Shown here piece after piece: positions 25,286 to 38,580 of a DNA stretch of 64,000 nucleotides. The DNA is from Ophiodon elongatus (taxonomy: Eukaryota; Chordata; Actinopteri; Perciformes; Hexagrammidae): contig JACSYO010000150.1 in NCBI GenBank assembly GCA_016806645.1, positions 2,792,501 to 2,856,500 on the forward strand. The letters run 5' to 3'. Made by a program: the position numbers and the translations under genes. A model generated the notes under the pieces. That model had not been told where the DNA came from, did no database searches, and saw nothing but the letters and a program-made list of their open reading frames with translations. Positions within the stretch are counted from its first letter, which is position 1, and every line of letters starts with the position of its first letter.

Positions 25286-25357
25286 AGGCGGGGTCAGTAT
25301 TTGGCAGCTGTCTCCCGCTGTGTTCAGAGTGAGGGAGGCGGGGTCAGTATTTGGCAG
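25286..25357 (+). promoter_or_regulatory. Duplicated GC-box module in the fam13b promoter region
   Basis: An exact 22-base repeat (AGGCGGGGTC then AGTATTTGGCAG) occurs at 25286-25307 and 25336-25357, 50 bases apart. Each copy contains GGCGGGG, an Sp/KLF-type GC box. Confidence 0.55.
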
Positions 25358-25371
25358 GTTCGTCCCTTGAG

Positions 25372-25428
25372 GGTGTGTATGTGTGTACGCGTGTGTGTGT
25401 GTGTATGTGTGTGTGTGAGAGAGAGAGA
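25372..25428 (+). repeat. (GT)n(GA)n compound microsatellite
   Basis: GT repeats with ACGC and AT interruptions, then five GA units, at the left edge of the CpG-rich region. Confidence 0.9.
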
Positions 25429-25429
25429 C

Positions 25430-25950
25430 TCGCTAAGCAACGACCTGCAAACGGGCATCCGAGCCAGTCCGAGCACAAAAAAAAAAGAAACAGGAACCGC
25501 ATCAATGTCGAGTGTATCTGCAATGTTCCCGACGACATCTCTGCCCCGTCCGCTCTGATTCCGCCGCCGCCGCCGCCTCCCCGACCATCGGCTCCAAAGA
25601 CCGATCCGGAAATTGATGCGTCTCTGCCCCTCGTCGCTGCTTGTGTTGACCTGGTAAGGTTTTTCGACCGTTAGCTCGCCGAAGCTAACGTTCACTCGGC
25701 ATCCCCGGGGGCAGCTAGCCGAAGCTAGCTACCTGCGCTCCGCCGCTTTTGTGTCACCCGTTTTTAAATCGGGGTTTACGTGTTAGTTTGTGAACGCGTC
25801 CGCTGCCGTCGTGTCTTTCTCCGGGGGTGAACGGTGAAGCGCACGGCGGTTGTTAAACCCCGGGTTTTCGCTGCTCCTCCGGTCGAGTCCATCGGGAGCT
25901 AACGGCTAACGGCAGTTCCATCACATCTGTGGAGCCAGAAAGAGGGAAAA
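25430..25950 (+). promoter_or_regulatory. fam13b: CpG-rich promoter region, probably of fam13b
   Basis: CpG is much more frequent here than anywhere else in the window (for example (CCG)n around 25561-25577). The stretch contains a strong donor, GACCTG/GTAAGGT, at 25653/25654. No other gene start lies between cxcl14 and the fam13b coding exons, so this is most simply the fam13b promoter and first exon. Confidence 0.6.
25440..25653 (+). other. fam13b: Probable fam13b untranslated first exon
   Basis: The right boundary is the consensus donor at 25654. The left boundary is a guess, as no TATA box is seen. A first intron of ~19.5 kb to the exon at 45186 would follow. Long first introns are common for this kind of gene. 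Confidence 0.45.
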
Positions 25951-28026
25951 CTGGCGTAAATTATTAAATTGAGTGTCCACGAGCGCCACAGACGGAGCCG
26001 AATAACGCCTCTTGTTTTTATTTATTGTTTTATTGTGCAGATATGTCACATTATACACTCTAAGATGTGTGTTTGTGCTTCTGCATCAAAAATGTGAGAG
26101 TAACTCATAGACACCTGGTTTTTTTTTTTTTTTGGACGGTGATCAGAAAACATGCGTCCTGTTGTGGTTTCGGCTCTATAAAGTTATTGTTCCTTTTGAA
26201 ACTGGAGCCGTTAGTTTCGTTTTCTGCTCGGACTCTTTTTCTGGAGAGTTTCATCTTCGTGATTTACGCAGCTCGGTTGTATTAAACTGTCTGTGCAGGA
26301 ATGTTCTGGTGTTTTGTGGCTCAGCGTTTGCCAGTAATCTGTTTTGTCTGAGCCGGTTTCCTGGGGAATGGGGTTTGTATGTGTCATAATTCATTCAGAG
26401 ATGTCTTTTTTTTGGGGTGGGGGTCTGACTTTTATTTCGAGGATCCTTTGCACGTTGCATAATCGTATCCCCAGCCATTGGCCCTGAATTATGACGGATT
26501 GGGCTCTCCGTTTGGTGGACTATAGGCATGAGTATGCATTGCAAACTACTGGGCATGCACTTACGTTATTGTGCATGCTCACATGCATGCACACGTTTGG
26601 ATCCACACATACTGTATGTTCAGGTAATACAGATTAAAGATAAATACGTGCTGGGAAGTGTTGTATGAAGTTGATTTTGCAACATTGGAGAGCTGAAGCA
26701 TTGCTTGTATCCGCAAACTCTTCTGATCTATCGGGCTATTGTTTAAATAGCAGTCCTTAGGTCCCAGCTTTTTATTTGTGAGACTTATGTGATAGAAAAT
26801 TAATATATTTTTTTGGCTGTGCATTCGATAAAACAAGCTATAAAAAAAAGAAATTGACTTGGGCTTAAGGAAATGATTCCATTAGTTGTCCCTATTTATT
26901 AACATTTTGTAGACTGAACGATTAATCATTTAATCTGCACTTGCAATCAACAATGAATCCTAATGATGATGATTGCAGTTTTTTTTTTCACAAAAGTATC
27001 TTTATTTCTATTACATGTGACAAACCGATTTAAACACAAAATGATTTCAAGTCGTGTGTAGAATAAGAAAAAACAAAGCCGTCATTGTAAACGAGAGTTT
27101 AAGTAAAGGCAAGCATGGGAAAACCACAATTAAGACTGACGTTGAGGAAGTTATTAATGTACTATAAATAGCTGCCCTGGTAGGATTTGAGTGCTCCAGC
27201 AGCTTGTGATGCTTCCGCACTATGCTTATTAAATAATGCATCTATGTGACGTTACGCGTTGACAATATACTTATGTAGTGTATTCATACTCAGGGGTGGA
27301 ACACTTTATATACTTATTATAAAGACGTAGAAAGAGAAATTATACTCTAGATTAAAAAGTAAACATGTTCATTGTGAAGAATGGGCTCTTTAATCTTCAT
27401 GTTTTTTTTTCGGCTCCCGACTTCAGTATCTCAGCAACCCAAACAACTTGATGTTAACCTGCAGCTAATTTGCGGAGTGCACTCCTCTGGTCTTATCTGA
27501 GGCGCTTAAGCAAAACCTGTCCCGTATCTCAGTAAAGTTTAACCTGTTAGAAAAACACTAGGTTATTGTGTAAGGGACAGCAGATATGTCTAAAGACTGG
27601 AGTAAAGGTCAACTTTACAGTGATGCTGATATTGGAAAAATGTTGAGCAGAACTGTTGTCGAGTCAGCTGCTGTAATAAATGCTTGATTGATAGTGTAAT
27701 ACACTCAGTTAAACTAATGCAGTCTCATACGACGGTCCTGCCATAAATCATACCGTCGCGAAGGTTATAATGTTCAGTTTTTGTTGGTGAAGAGGTGTTG
27801 ATTCAACTTCATGGTCACTTTTGTGAGGTTATAGTTTGTTGTTTGCTGTTGAATTGTGCTATTCCCGAGATTTTTCTGCTCTCAATATATCTTTGAGGTG
27901 AGGTTAGATATTTGGAACGTCTCCTCAGAGTCATTCTGTATTCAGCAGCACCGCTAACATAAAGTTAATAAAGGTAGAATTTACTGCAGGGCTGTGGTAT
28001 TAAACTGCATTAGTTTTAGCTGGTGT

Positions 28027-28345
28027 AGGGCTGCAAATAGATATTTGTTTTATTATTGATTAACGTGATAGCTGAATGGCTGAGGCACAAATCCCATAAC
28101 GGCCTAGGTCTTTTAAAATATCTGGGAAATTCAATTAGAACTTCATATTCAAGTTGTTTGTTTCGTGCGAGACGAAGCAATCAACCTCTAATGATGTTCA
28201 GTTTACTGTCGAGTAACAAAGAAAAGCAGAAAGTCCTCACATTTGAGGAGTAACTGTTTAGCATTTTTGCTGGAAGAATTAATGAAAAGACTAACTGATT
28301 ACATTGATTGCATCGACTTATCGACTGACTAATCATTTAATCTTT
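28027..28345 (+). repeat. Teleost 'GGGCTGCAA' interspersed repeat, near full length
   Basis: Starts AGGGCTGCAAATAG and contains GTTCAGTTTACTGTCGAGTA, ACAAAGAAAAGCAG, CCTCACATTTGAGGAG and GACTAATCATTTAATC in the order I recall for a very common teleost repeat. Class uncertain; no coding capacity. Confidence 0.65.
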
Positions 28346-28368
28346 AGTGAGGTGTATTAAACTGGCGA

Positions 28369-28371
<3 letters not shown>

Positions 28372-28448
<77 letters not shown>

Positions 28449-28472
28449 TTCTCTGTCTCTCTCTCTTTCTCT
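28372..28472 (+). repeat. (CT)n microsatellite
   Basis: Long CT tract, pure to about 28437, then with TTT and GT interruptions. It immediately follows the interspersed repeat. Confidence 0.95.
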
Positions 28473-28640
28473 GTTTTATTTTTATTATTTATTCTCATTA
28501 AGTGTACCTTAGCTGAACCTGAAGGCTTTCATGTGATGGACCTCACGTATGCACATACCAACGGTGTCAAAACTCTCCAACCTCCTGCCGTGTGAGATAA
28601 GACTGTGTACGTAAGATGACCCATAGTTTTTATATGGAAG

Positions 28641-28644
<4 letters not shown>

Positions 28645-28673
<29 letters not shown>
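28645..28673 (+). repeat. (CA)n microsatellite
   Basis: Pure CA tract. Confidence 0.95.
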
Positions 28674-31600
28674 GCAGTCACAGCAGTGTCATAACCACAC
28701 AGCTGCCTGCAGTGTGGGATTTTTGTTGCCAGGTCATTGAGTGGTTGTTACAGACTCTGTGGACGGGGGCCAAACTAAACCAAATGTGATCCAAATCCCT
28801 CTTTAAAGCTTCACCCGCACCGCCAGAAATTCGCCAGATTTAATCTGTCTGCGTGTGTTCACACCTGAATGAGAATATGTTTCATAATGTCACTTTGTAT
28901 TGTTTAAAATATAATTAGCTTTTATGAGTCAGCAATTTAACTGTTGCTCTTTCGCAGAATAAGATACAACGAACACAATAATAGGACGGTGGTAGTTTCA
29001 AAAGAGTAGTCAAAGCAGTGGAATTAGATAGAAATACGATGATAAAGGGAAAGAGATCTCTCATTACCTAGGAAAAAGCCTTGGAGCGTTGTGTTCTGGT
29101 GTACATTAAGGCGGAATGGGCCGAAGGCAGTTTCCCGCTGTGTGGCACTGACCTGGCCCAAAGATTGTGTAAATGGAGTGGGTCCATTAGGCAGCTGAAA
29201 TAACAAAGGCTTCTACAGTAAGACAAATCTTTTATTCATGTGTTGTTATTTTTCCCCACGAATATCAGCCCCACAAGAGCATTTTACTGTCAGACCCCGG
29301 ACTGTAACTATACTTAAAAAAAATACTGTAATCCGTCAGTTCATTGAAACATATTAAGACAAAGGAAGACTAAAATATGTTGGGTTGATGTATAATTTGC
29401 TATGCCGCAGAAATGTAGAAAAGAATTGACGTGACACGCCGACGCGTTCTCTTCCATTTTTCCCCCCTCATTCATCAGAGGAAATTACTCGATTTGTCAG
29501 GTATTAAATTCATTAGATTACCAGAAACAGACATCACCATCTGCTTATTTTATCCATAAATTGTTTTTTAATTAATCTAATCTCTTTGCCAGAAGGATGT
29601 CAAAGAAAGGTAGTGGAAGTGGATTTGGTGGGACAAGCTCAAAATGTAGTATGTATATCTGACAGAAGCGCATCATCTTTATCTTTCTTGTAATTTGTAG
29701 TATAATTGTCATTTTTTTGTGCTATATGGCGTATTAAACAAAGGCTTGAGAAGCAGAAGGCCTCCGCTTGAGGCAGATGGAGAAATCCTGTGCTGAGCGG
29801 CTGGTTGGGTTGAAGTAATCTGGTTTAGGGGCAGTGCTCTAACGGTCCAGCATCTGCTGAATGTGTCAAGCAAAAAGAGAGCTTGGGTAGTGATGGAAGT
29901 CACATGACTGGAAATACAGAACGACAAACCGTGAGAGCCTATATCTGTAAAGCCGCCATTTCCTACCCTGGTTGGTGGACTTTTGCATTCGATTTCGTCT
30001 GTGGTTTCCCCTTATTATATTTTAAGTGTGATTGGAAATTTCCAAGACCAAAATATCTCTTTTCACATCGGCCTTTATGACTTTTACATGACAAATACCC
30101 AATCACAGGGTACCAGAGCTAAAAAGTGATACAGTTTAGATTGTTTTTGACTGACCAACCAATTGTTTAATTAACTTTTTAGTGTAAACATATCTGTAAA
30201 TATTTTTTTTAGAAATTAAGAAAGTGTTTAAGATGAATATTACTACCAAATGGTCATTGACTAATGTACTGTCCATTCATTAATGGACTTAACAATACTT
30301 CCACTAAGAGAAGCAATGTGTAAAGATTTAATTTTCTGGTTCTATTAAAAAATTGATTCAGCTCTATTTAAGTTCTATTTTATAGATTTCGAACCTCCAA
30401 GAAAAAAACAGATAATTTGGGTCAATCTACCGGCAAGACGGATATCACTGTCTCGCTACCGAGTGATCCGTGCTCACCTCGTTAAGTAGACTGATGCTCT
30501 GAAAATACACGAGCTAATAGATTAATTCAACCTCTACCTGAGAGTCGAGCTTTCCTGGCTTGGACTTGGCAGTATGGAGCAGCTTGGCTTGGGTTGAAGA
30601 GTAAAGTATCAAAAGTCTGCTTTCTGGCAGCAGACCCGATGATCAAAAGCAGCCAACACTGCTCTGGAGCCATTTAGGTAGCTTTCGTCCCGGGGCGCTC
30701 CCCTCAGAAGTCGATCAGTTGGAAAGACCTCTCGTGGACGTGCACTCTGTCAGTCGAATCACTGCGCTTTTTCTATTTTTTTATAGGACGCAGAACAATG
30801 CAGGGGCGACAGCGTGGCAGGTTGCAAGCTTTACAAACCAAGTCTTGTCTTCCAAATGACAAGACTTGAGCACATGGCAAATTAATTTACCAGAAACGCC
30901 TCCAACCCTGGAGTCAATGCGTTGGTTAGAAGAGCCGATTCTAAAAATCCTCATTCGGGGAGAGCCCTGGTGAGACAGAGAGTCCTTGCTTACCGAGATG
31001 AACTGCAATGAAGTAGTGCCTTTCTTCGTGCAGTAACCAATTGGTCATCTGTGGCTTTTTCGGTTGAACCAAATTTGAATACCGGGCCACTACACGTCGA
31101 CACATTAGAGGCAAACTATCTCGAGGACATGTTACAGCTTACATATCATAGTTTTATCTGCAGCAAGCTTTAAATGTTTTGGCTCTCTGGAGTGAGTAAT
31201 GTTACTTGATGATTAAGATGTTGAATTGGCTTTTTAGTTGAAACCTAGGAATCCAAAGAATAAGCTTTGTGGCTGAGCACCACAATAAGATTCCTCTCAA
31301 AGTCTACACATTCAAATATTGGATTATTTCCCAGAACTAGTATTTACTTTGTGTTACCACTTCAAACCTGCTAAATTTGTGGGTTCAGTAATATAGGAAA
31401 GTTGTGGGTTTCAATGTTTTTACATCCCCATCTCTCAATTAGATAAATAAAAAGGACAAATTGAGATCACTGCTTGAGATAAATTAAGCACATTATTATT
31501 CTCACCACAAACATTGGTGCATAAGTGGAAAAAAGGGTTTTGTGAGATTTTCTTCTTAAAAAGTTTCCTAAATACATCCACAGCTTCTGTTTGCATGCTT

Positions 31601-31731
31601 GTTTCTTGTTGTGAATTCCCCGAACTCTGAAAATGTAGGTTTGGTCATGTATTTTGTGTCTTTTATCCTGTAGTGAGTGAGAGAAAGGGAACCTAACTAG
31701 GGCATCCTCAACAAGAAAAACATCAACTCTG

Positions 31732-31732
<1 letters not shown>

Positions 31733-31797
<65 letters not shown>
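31733..31797 (+). repeat. (TG)n microsatellite
   Basis: Pure TG tract of about 65 bases. Confidence 0.95.
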
Positions 31798-31798
<1 letters not shown>

Positions 31799-34137
31799 CA
31801 TCACATGACCCTGACTCAGATATCTTCTAGAGCTTTTATAGTTTGAGGTGCAAGTGGAAAATAAGCTTTTGACTCTTGGCCACAGAGCAGCGATTGAGCA
31901 GCAAATCAGCTTATTGATCTCTTGCTCGCTAATCTGTCCTTGTTTTGAATGAGCACAGCTCCACCTCCCTTCATTGGCCTAAAAAACACTCGCGTATGCC
32001 CTCACGGCTTATGATCTTAGTCATAAAAATAATTTACATTTCTATTAAACAAGCATTAAAAAAAACTCTTAACCAAAATATTGAAATGAGCAAAACATTG
32101 TTTAAAAAAAATAAATAAAAAGCCAACAAAAAAATATGTAACCAGTTACTTCCTGTATGCTGTGTGAGACAGTCCTTCGAGCTGCACTATCAGTCTGCTT
32201 GGTCACTGTTTGGAAGCTCTTCTGTCTGCTCGTTCGTCAGCGTACTCTCACAGCTGGTGTTTGGAGTTATTGTTTACACACAGGCACAGATGGATATGAC
32301 AAGACTAGCACTATCCTGTGTGAGCTATTTGTTCCATTTTTAATTGAGTCTCATTCAATCCCTAGTATAATAGAGCAAAGACAGTTTATTCAACGATAAA
32401 CTGAACAACCGGCTCGGGATTTCCTCATTGTTTCGCCGTAGTCTCACTTCCTCATTCCACAGTCTCTGCTTTCATAGAGCTGTCATGTACAGCGTGTATG
32501 TTAAGACAACAGATGGAGAAGGATCGTTTTTCTTTTTAATGCAGCAAAGGCTGAAGCATACTGGTATTTCGGTGAGCAGTGGTCTGGAAATTTTCATCCC
32601 TGTGAGACCGAGCAAGAGAGAGAGAGAGAGGTGATATAGATCAATACTAAATCAATAAAGCTCAATGTCATTTTCTCGGATGAGGCCGGGCCCAGTGACT
32701 CTGGCTCAGCTCTGCTAAGGCTGTGAATTGTGCTTCTGTGTTGTAAACCTCGGTGACGGAAACATCACAGAGCCGGAGCAAGAAATGCCAAAAAGAATCT
32801 GGGCAAAAATGTTATCCGCTACAGAACAATGTGCTGGTATCCTTTTTTATAAAATATAAATAATACTTTGATGCTAGGATTGGGTGATTTGATGATATGA
32901 GATTTTGCAGTACTGTTAATACTGTGGCAGCTGTTCTTTGTAACGTCTCGGCTTTTATTAGACCAAGGTTGTGGGCAATGTTGCAAATCATTTCACTTTA
33001 TGGTCAAATTGTATTTTTATATGATTTTTGCATCAAGGAGATAGGATTTAATGAGCGGAAATAGCCAAAACATTAACTGTTTCTCCAACAATTTTCCAGA
33101 TTTTTTTTTTTTTTTTTGTCACAATAGATATCAATGCTGTAATTTAAAATAAGATATGACATAGAGGATGGAAATGATACAGAGAATTTAATTGATACCA
33201 CCGATTCCTAATTTATGCACAGATAATGCATTCAAAACATTCAGTGTGATCCCAGAGTGTTAAAAATGTCTAACAGTTCTGTTGCAACACAAGGGTGGAG
33301 CAAAACTTTATTGAAAATAGCTCTTATTAACAGTATTTAATGGCCATGCTCAATCTGTTTGGATCTTTCACAGGTTTAAGGTCGAGGCTGAAAAATAACC
33401 CTGCGCCTCATTGCCCTTCTGTGTTCTGTATTTAACAATAAACAAGTATCAGTCTTTAAAATGGTCGTCTTTTGTCCTTTAAAAGCAACAATATACCTAA
33501 CAATAGACAAACAATAAAGCCTGTTTATATATCACTAAAATCAGGATAAATGAGTTCTAGTATAAAGTAATTCGCAATAATACTGCATGTCCCGCTGTTG
33601 AGCCAATCATTAACACCGCAGAGCAAATTCCTTCACCGCGACAGCCCTTTCTGAAAGGCCAACAATAATTGTTACACATAGAGCAGTAAGTCCTATAAAT
33701 ACAAAATGTCTTTAACTTAAAAAGATCCAAGAGAGACACTCACGATAGCAGAGCTTCACTGACCATATGTAATGCATTCTTAAAAATCCTTATATCTGGT
33801 TATAGCTTGTGTTTTATTGTGCTGCATATCAACATTGGTAACATCCCACAAAGACAACAAGTTCAAGACCGAACACTGTTAAGAGCTCTTTGGTAAATAT
33901 GCAAACATTCACACACATGCATCTTATACGGGTTTTTTTTTTTTTTTTTTTATCTAAGGAGCAATTGGGATCTAAAGCTTTTCTTTTTGGTATTCAGAGA
34001 AAAGGTTTGTTTTCGACGTCTCAATAAGTCAATAAAACCACACAAAGCGTACGACTGCTCACCCAGATGGCGGCCGATCAAACTTCATGCAACTGTCCCG
34101 AACAAAACTCTCCACTCCCACTCAACACAGAGCTGCA

Positions 34138-34168
34138 CTCCCCCCCCCTCCCTCCCCCCCTCCCCCCC
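34138..34168 (-). other. C-rich tract (minus-strand G-quadruplex pattern)
   Basis: Runs of three to eight C separated by single T bases. The minus strand therefore has four G runs with one-base loops. Confidence 0.6.
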
Positions 34169-35311
34169 ACACACACACAGGATTTCTGCAGTGTCACGGC
34201 CCCTCGGGCCAGCAAATAATGACTCTTATTTTTACTGCTCCCCCTCTAGAGCACTTGCAGGGCATGTCAGCATTTCTATGAGAGTGACACGAAGCTTTTG
34301 AACTTGGAGTTGTAGAGTAAAGCAGACTTGAGGCCAGTAGATCACCAGATCAGAGAAACCTCCTCCTCCTTCTGCAAATGCCATGAAGCAGGGCACCAAA
34401 CTCTGGCAGTGGACGTGCACAGGGGAAACTAACCGCCTGCTGCAGAAGGCTGTGGTTGCACCGGGGTGAAACAACACAGTACGCATAGGAAGTGTGATGT
34501 TGCTGATAAGAGCGTAGGCATCTTTTTTCTTCTTTTAGGTGAATGCCGTATAGGTTCAAAAATATACCGACTCAAAAGCAACCAAATTTGGCATAACTAA
34601 TGATTATCGACGAGTCTGCAGTTTTGTTTTCTTGATAAATTAGTTCAGTGTTTGGTCTATAAGATATTAGAGAAGACTGAAAAGGGCACATCGTACTTTT
34701 ATAAGCGGTACATTTAAATCTTCAGATTACTTTTATTGTTTGAACACCCTGTCCAAAAGCTAAATCTTCACCTTTTGAGAAAACGCTTGACATTTTTGCA
34801 TGAAAAATGCCTTCGATCATGATTGATTCATCATTATCATTATTAAAATGATCTACATCATGAGCGCTACATCAAATATGGTAGCCTGGAACAAGCTTTA
34901 GCTCTCTTCATCTCCTCTGGCATACTCCTCAGATCCTCAGCCTTCAAGGAAAGTCCAGTTGAAGAAAATTCAAACGCGTAGTCCATTAACCATTAAATAG
35001 TACGGTATAAAAATAACTCCCTAAAAGGGATCATTATTTTTTTTTTTTTTGACGTTCCCTACATCTTCAAAATAAGTACCGGGAAGATTCTGCTAGTTTG
35101 GTCAGAGTAAGAGATAACGAGGACTGAAAAAGCCCGTGTCCCCCGAAGACATGTGCTTATTAATTTATCACTGACAGGGCTTGCCTGGGAGGAGCCGTTA
35201 AACTAGGCTAGGACAGTGAGCTGCTGCTGCTGCTACTGATTCAAGGGCAAACGCTGGCTTTATTGCCTTTATTTTATTTCCCCAGCTCTGGCTTTCTTTA
35301 CCTCACTTACT

Positions 35312-35334
35312 CTTTTTTTTTTTTTTTTTTTTTT
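35312..35334 (+). repeat. Poly(T) tract
   Basis: About 23 T bases. Shorter T tracts occur near 33107 and 33942. Confidence 0.85.
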
Positions 35335-36845
35335 GTCCCCCACCGTCGTATCCTTTCTCCCCGCTGCTTTCTATCCTCTAATCTTCCTATGCCATTCTCT
35401 TTCTGATACTCTTTTATTCTGCCTCTCCTCCTTTTTTTATTTTTCCTTTCATCCATCTGCATCCCCGCCCCCCGGCCTGGTTTGACCTGCTGGTGTATCT
35501 GCCTGTGAGACGCATAACCGCGATTTGAACTCTATGCAAATGCTGACCCACTCTATGCTACACAGCCTGCAGGGTATCAAACGTAAAACTTTTTAAATCG
35601 TGCACTCAAATTAATAACTAGTAGCTTCATTCCTTGAACTAACCCCTGACCTCAAATTACCAAATGGCAGAATCAATAACACTCGTGCATGAATATTACT
35701 GAAATGATAAAATAATAGCAGCTAAAATAGTAGCTGCAGTGACTGTGTAAATGTATTTCAGTGGTTTCTTCAAATCACTGTATTTATTCCCTCTATTTGA
35801 CTCTGTTATGTCATTAAATTATATACATTATCCTTCTCATGCAGTTGCGATGCTGCTGACGGAGAGCGGCGTTGCATGGTGAGGAAACTGACGAAGCAAA
35901 AATAGATGGGTGGTGTGCAGATCCGACCCCGGTTGGTGAAGCGTAAAAAAAAAAAAAAAGAAGCGGCAAAAAGGCCATTTGTGTTTCACACATGTAGCTA
36001 GATGTTCTGCTGAGACGGATGTTTGCACGAGGAAGACGTTTAAGGTCGAAGCGTTGCAATCGGTGAAAACATGACAGGCATGCAGGTAGACAGGTAACAG
36101 CCAGACAGAGAGGTAGATTATCTCAGGTTAAGAGCGGTGACGTGTTAAATTATGTACCAGCATGCTTTTGAAATTAATTGGAAGAGATTCTTGAATTCCG
36201 ACTCATGCCACGCCGGTTCCGAGTATTCAAATTACCGTTGTCTTGCACCTGCCCACAGGGTTTCCATGGTTCTGAATAAACAGGATTATTTAGAGTTTAA
36301 TACAGCATAGATCATTTGGACTGAAAGCTGCCCTTTGTTTTCAATTAAATAAGCTTTTTTAGATTTTTAAGCAGATTACATAGATGATACCCGTCGCTTT
36401 TCCTTGTATCATGTTTTCTCCAGAGCAAATATTACTTATTACTAATATTACTAAGTACAAGTCAGGGTTCCAGAAAATTGCAAGAGCTTCAGTGCATGAA
36501 TAAGTCTGATGTCTGAATGCTGACCGGCACATTTTCTGAAGATTAATCTACATTATACATGCATATCGAAGATATGAATAAGGGTTCGGTGCGTCTGTGT
36601 CTCGTGGCCATGAGACACAGACACATTCATAGTTGCAAAAACAGATAATGGGATACAGGAAATGATGTTCTGAATTAGTAAAGTAAATAATAAAGTTACA
36701 TGTTGAGTTAACATACTGTTATTGGCCACTGTCTTAAAAAGAGCAGCTTAAACTTGTTTTCCTACTGTGATAATTGTGTATTTACTCTTACTGCCACAAG
36801 TAAAACCGGAGGGCCCGGTGCTAGTGTCTGACAAATGTTCACAAG

Positions 36846-36846
36846 G

Positions 36847-36886
<40 letters not shown>

Positions 36887-36890
36887 TGTG

Positions 36891-36948
<58 letters not shown>

Positions 36949-36990
36949 TGAGTGTGTGAGAGTGAGAGTGAGAGTGAGTGTGAGAGTGAG
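36846..36990 (+). repeat. Compound (TGCG)n(TG)n(GAGAGT)n microsatellite
   Basis: TGCG units to about 36890, then TG to about 36942, then GAGAGT/GAGTGT-type units. These look like successive derivatives of one tract. Confidence 0.95.
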
Positions 36991-38279
36991 TTCACTTTCC
37001 TTTATGTATTTATACACTTTAAACCACATTCTTTAATTTGCATACGTTTTATTTTTGTGTGTTTTTGTGTTTCGTACACAGTAGACTGATACAGCTGTGT
37101 ACTGTTGGTGCTGCTTTAGCCAATCAGATCAACATAAAGCACTAACTTCATATTAAGCAGGTTATAATTAGACCTCAGCTACTTGCAGTTGAGCGGTTAA
37201 ACATCCTGGATCGTTACCACAACGTGACCCATAATGACTCGTACGAATGAGTTGATGAGAACGTTTTGTGTTAAATTCAACTACACAATTTCACTCTCGC
37301 TCATAGAATAGCAGTGAAAGTGTTTTTCTATTTCAATGAAATAGAGCATTATCAGCCCGAATATAAGACGACCTTCCTTTTCCAACACTTGTTTTTGGAA
37401 AAAGGCCCCTTGAAGACACAACACACAAATCCTGTTGGGAAAGTTTCCCTGAGATACTATTAATTCAGGGAGAAGTATGTTCTCATTCTTGTAGCTTTCG
37501 TTTGCTTTTTCTCATGAAAAGAAATTCTTCACATTTGTGTAGCTTGTCTCTCAGTCACACACTCACCCTCTCCTGTCTTGTTATGCTGTTTTCTTCAGCA
37601 GCTGGCATTTTTATCAGGTGCTTCACCAGTCACCTGTCGTTTTCATTCCATTCGCAACAAAGCAGATAATAATCTGTCATGTGTTCAGCGATTGGTTGAA
37701 GAGATTCATATACGTTTGTCTCTGTGCTCGTGCAGATGAATTCACTCACACCCCCACAGGCTGTGTTTTGTTTTTTTTAAGGCGTGTACTGGGTTTGTAT
37801 GTGGCAGGTCACACCAGAGAGTACAAGGAAGTAATGCGTTGTGTCAGGGTCACGGGTTGTGGGTGTGAATAATCGGCCCAATAACCCAACACGGTTGACA
37901 AATACAGAAATACCAGACTTTTGTTCTCTCCTTGATTGTTCAGCGGAGAGTCGGTGCAGAGGTCAGAGGTCAGTGGGTTCCTCTCTGTTACTCAGAGGCG
38001 TTTGTCAGCTTGTTTTCAAATTAAAGTAAACGGACTTGGACTTACTAGTGTCGAGCCGGCGGCAACCTTTGGGTCTGTGAAGCCAATGAGGAAGTGCCTT
38101 AAACTTGTATTTTTTTTTTCTGATTGTTAGTTTCAAAGTTTTCTTCAGTACAGCGTGATGTTCATTTAGTAAATGATGGTCCCATTTAAAGTAAAATAGT
38201 CCATAAAGCAGAGTATGCTTTAGGGTGGGGCTACCTTGTTTTTGACAGGTTGCTACCACAACGTTTTCCAGTCTGGGAG

Positions 38280-38304
38280 TTGTTGTTGTTGTTGTTGTTG
38301 TTGT
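38280..38304 (+). repeat. (TTG)n microsatellite
   Basis: Eight TTG units. Confidence 0.9.
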
Positions 38305-38399
38305 TTTCTTCTTCGAACTTCAACTCTTAACATAATGTTTTATTTTTTAGTACATGAAAGTTCATTGTAAACTTTTTGGTTGGCTATAAATGTTTTAAT

Positions 38400-38580
38400 C
38401 AGTGTTTGGTTGTACTCAGCTCCACCTTCTAGTGTCACTCCTGGTTTAACATTTTTTAAAAAAAGGAGACGGGCAAAATTCTGAACTCAGGGCTTCAAAA
38501 CCTTATTCCACCAACCAATGGGTGACGTCACAGTGACTACGTCCACTTCTTACTTACATTCTGTGGTCTATAGATCTGTC
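38400..38580 (+). repeat. Probable teleost repeat containing GGTGACGTCAC
   Basis: CCAATGGGTGACGTCACAGT followed by GACTACGTCCACTTCTTA matches a frequent teleost dispersed sequence that I recall. The perfect CRE at 38523-38530 is therefore probably part of the repeat. Confidence 0.45.

Noticed and set aside
29597..29662. Short frame MSKKGSGSGFGGTSSK after an acceptor-like TCTCTTTGCCAG, considered as an alternative fam13b first coding exon
   Set aside because: The frame closes after 21 codons, a GT in the middle would be needed as donor, and nothing links it to fam13b.
32870..33190. GATTTGATGATATGAG-containing stretch considered as another TATCG-type interspersed repeat
   Set aside because: Only short resemblance; no ordered blocks matching the copy at 51175-51392.
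38523..38530. Perfect CRE palindrome in fam13b intron 1
   Set aside because: It lies inside a sequence that I recognise as a dispersed teleost repeat, so it is weak evidence for a gene-specific site.
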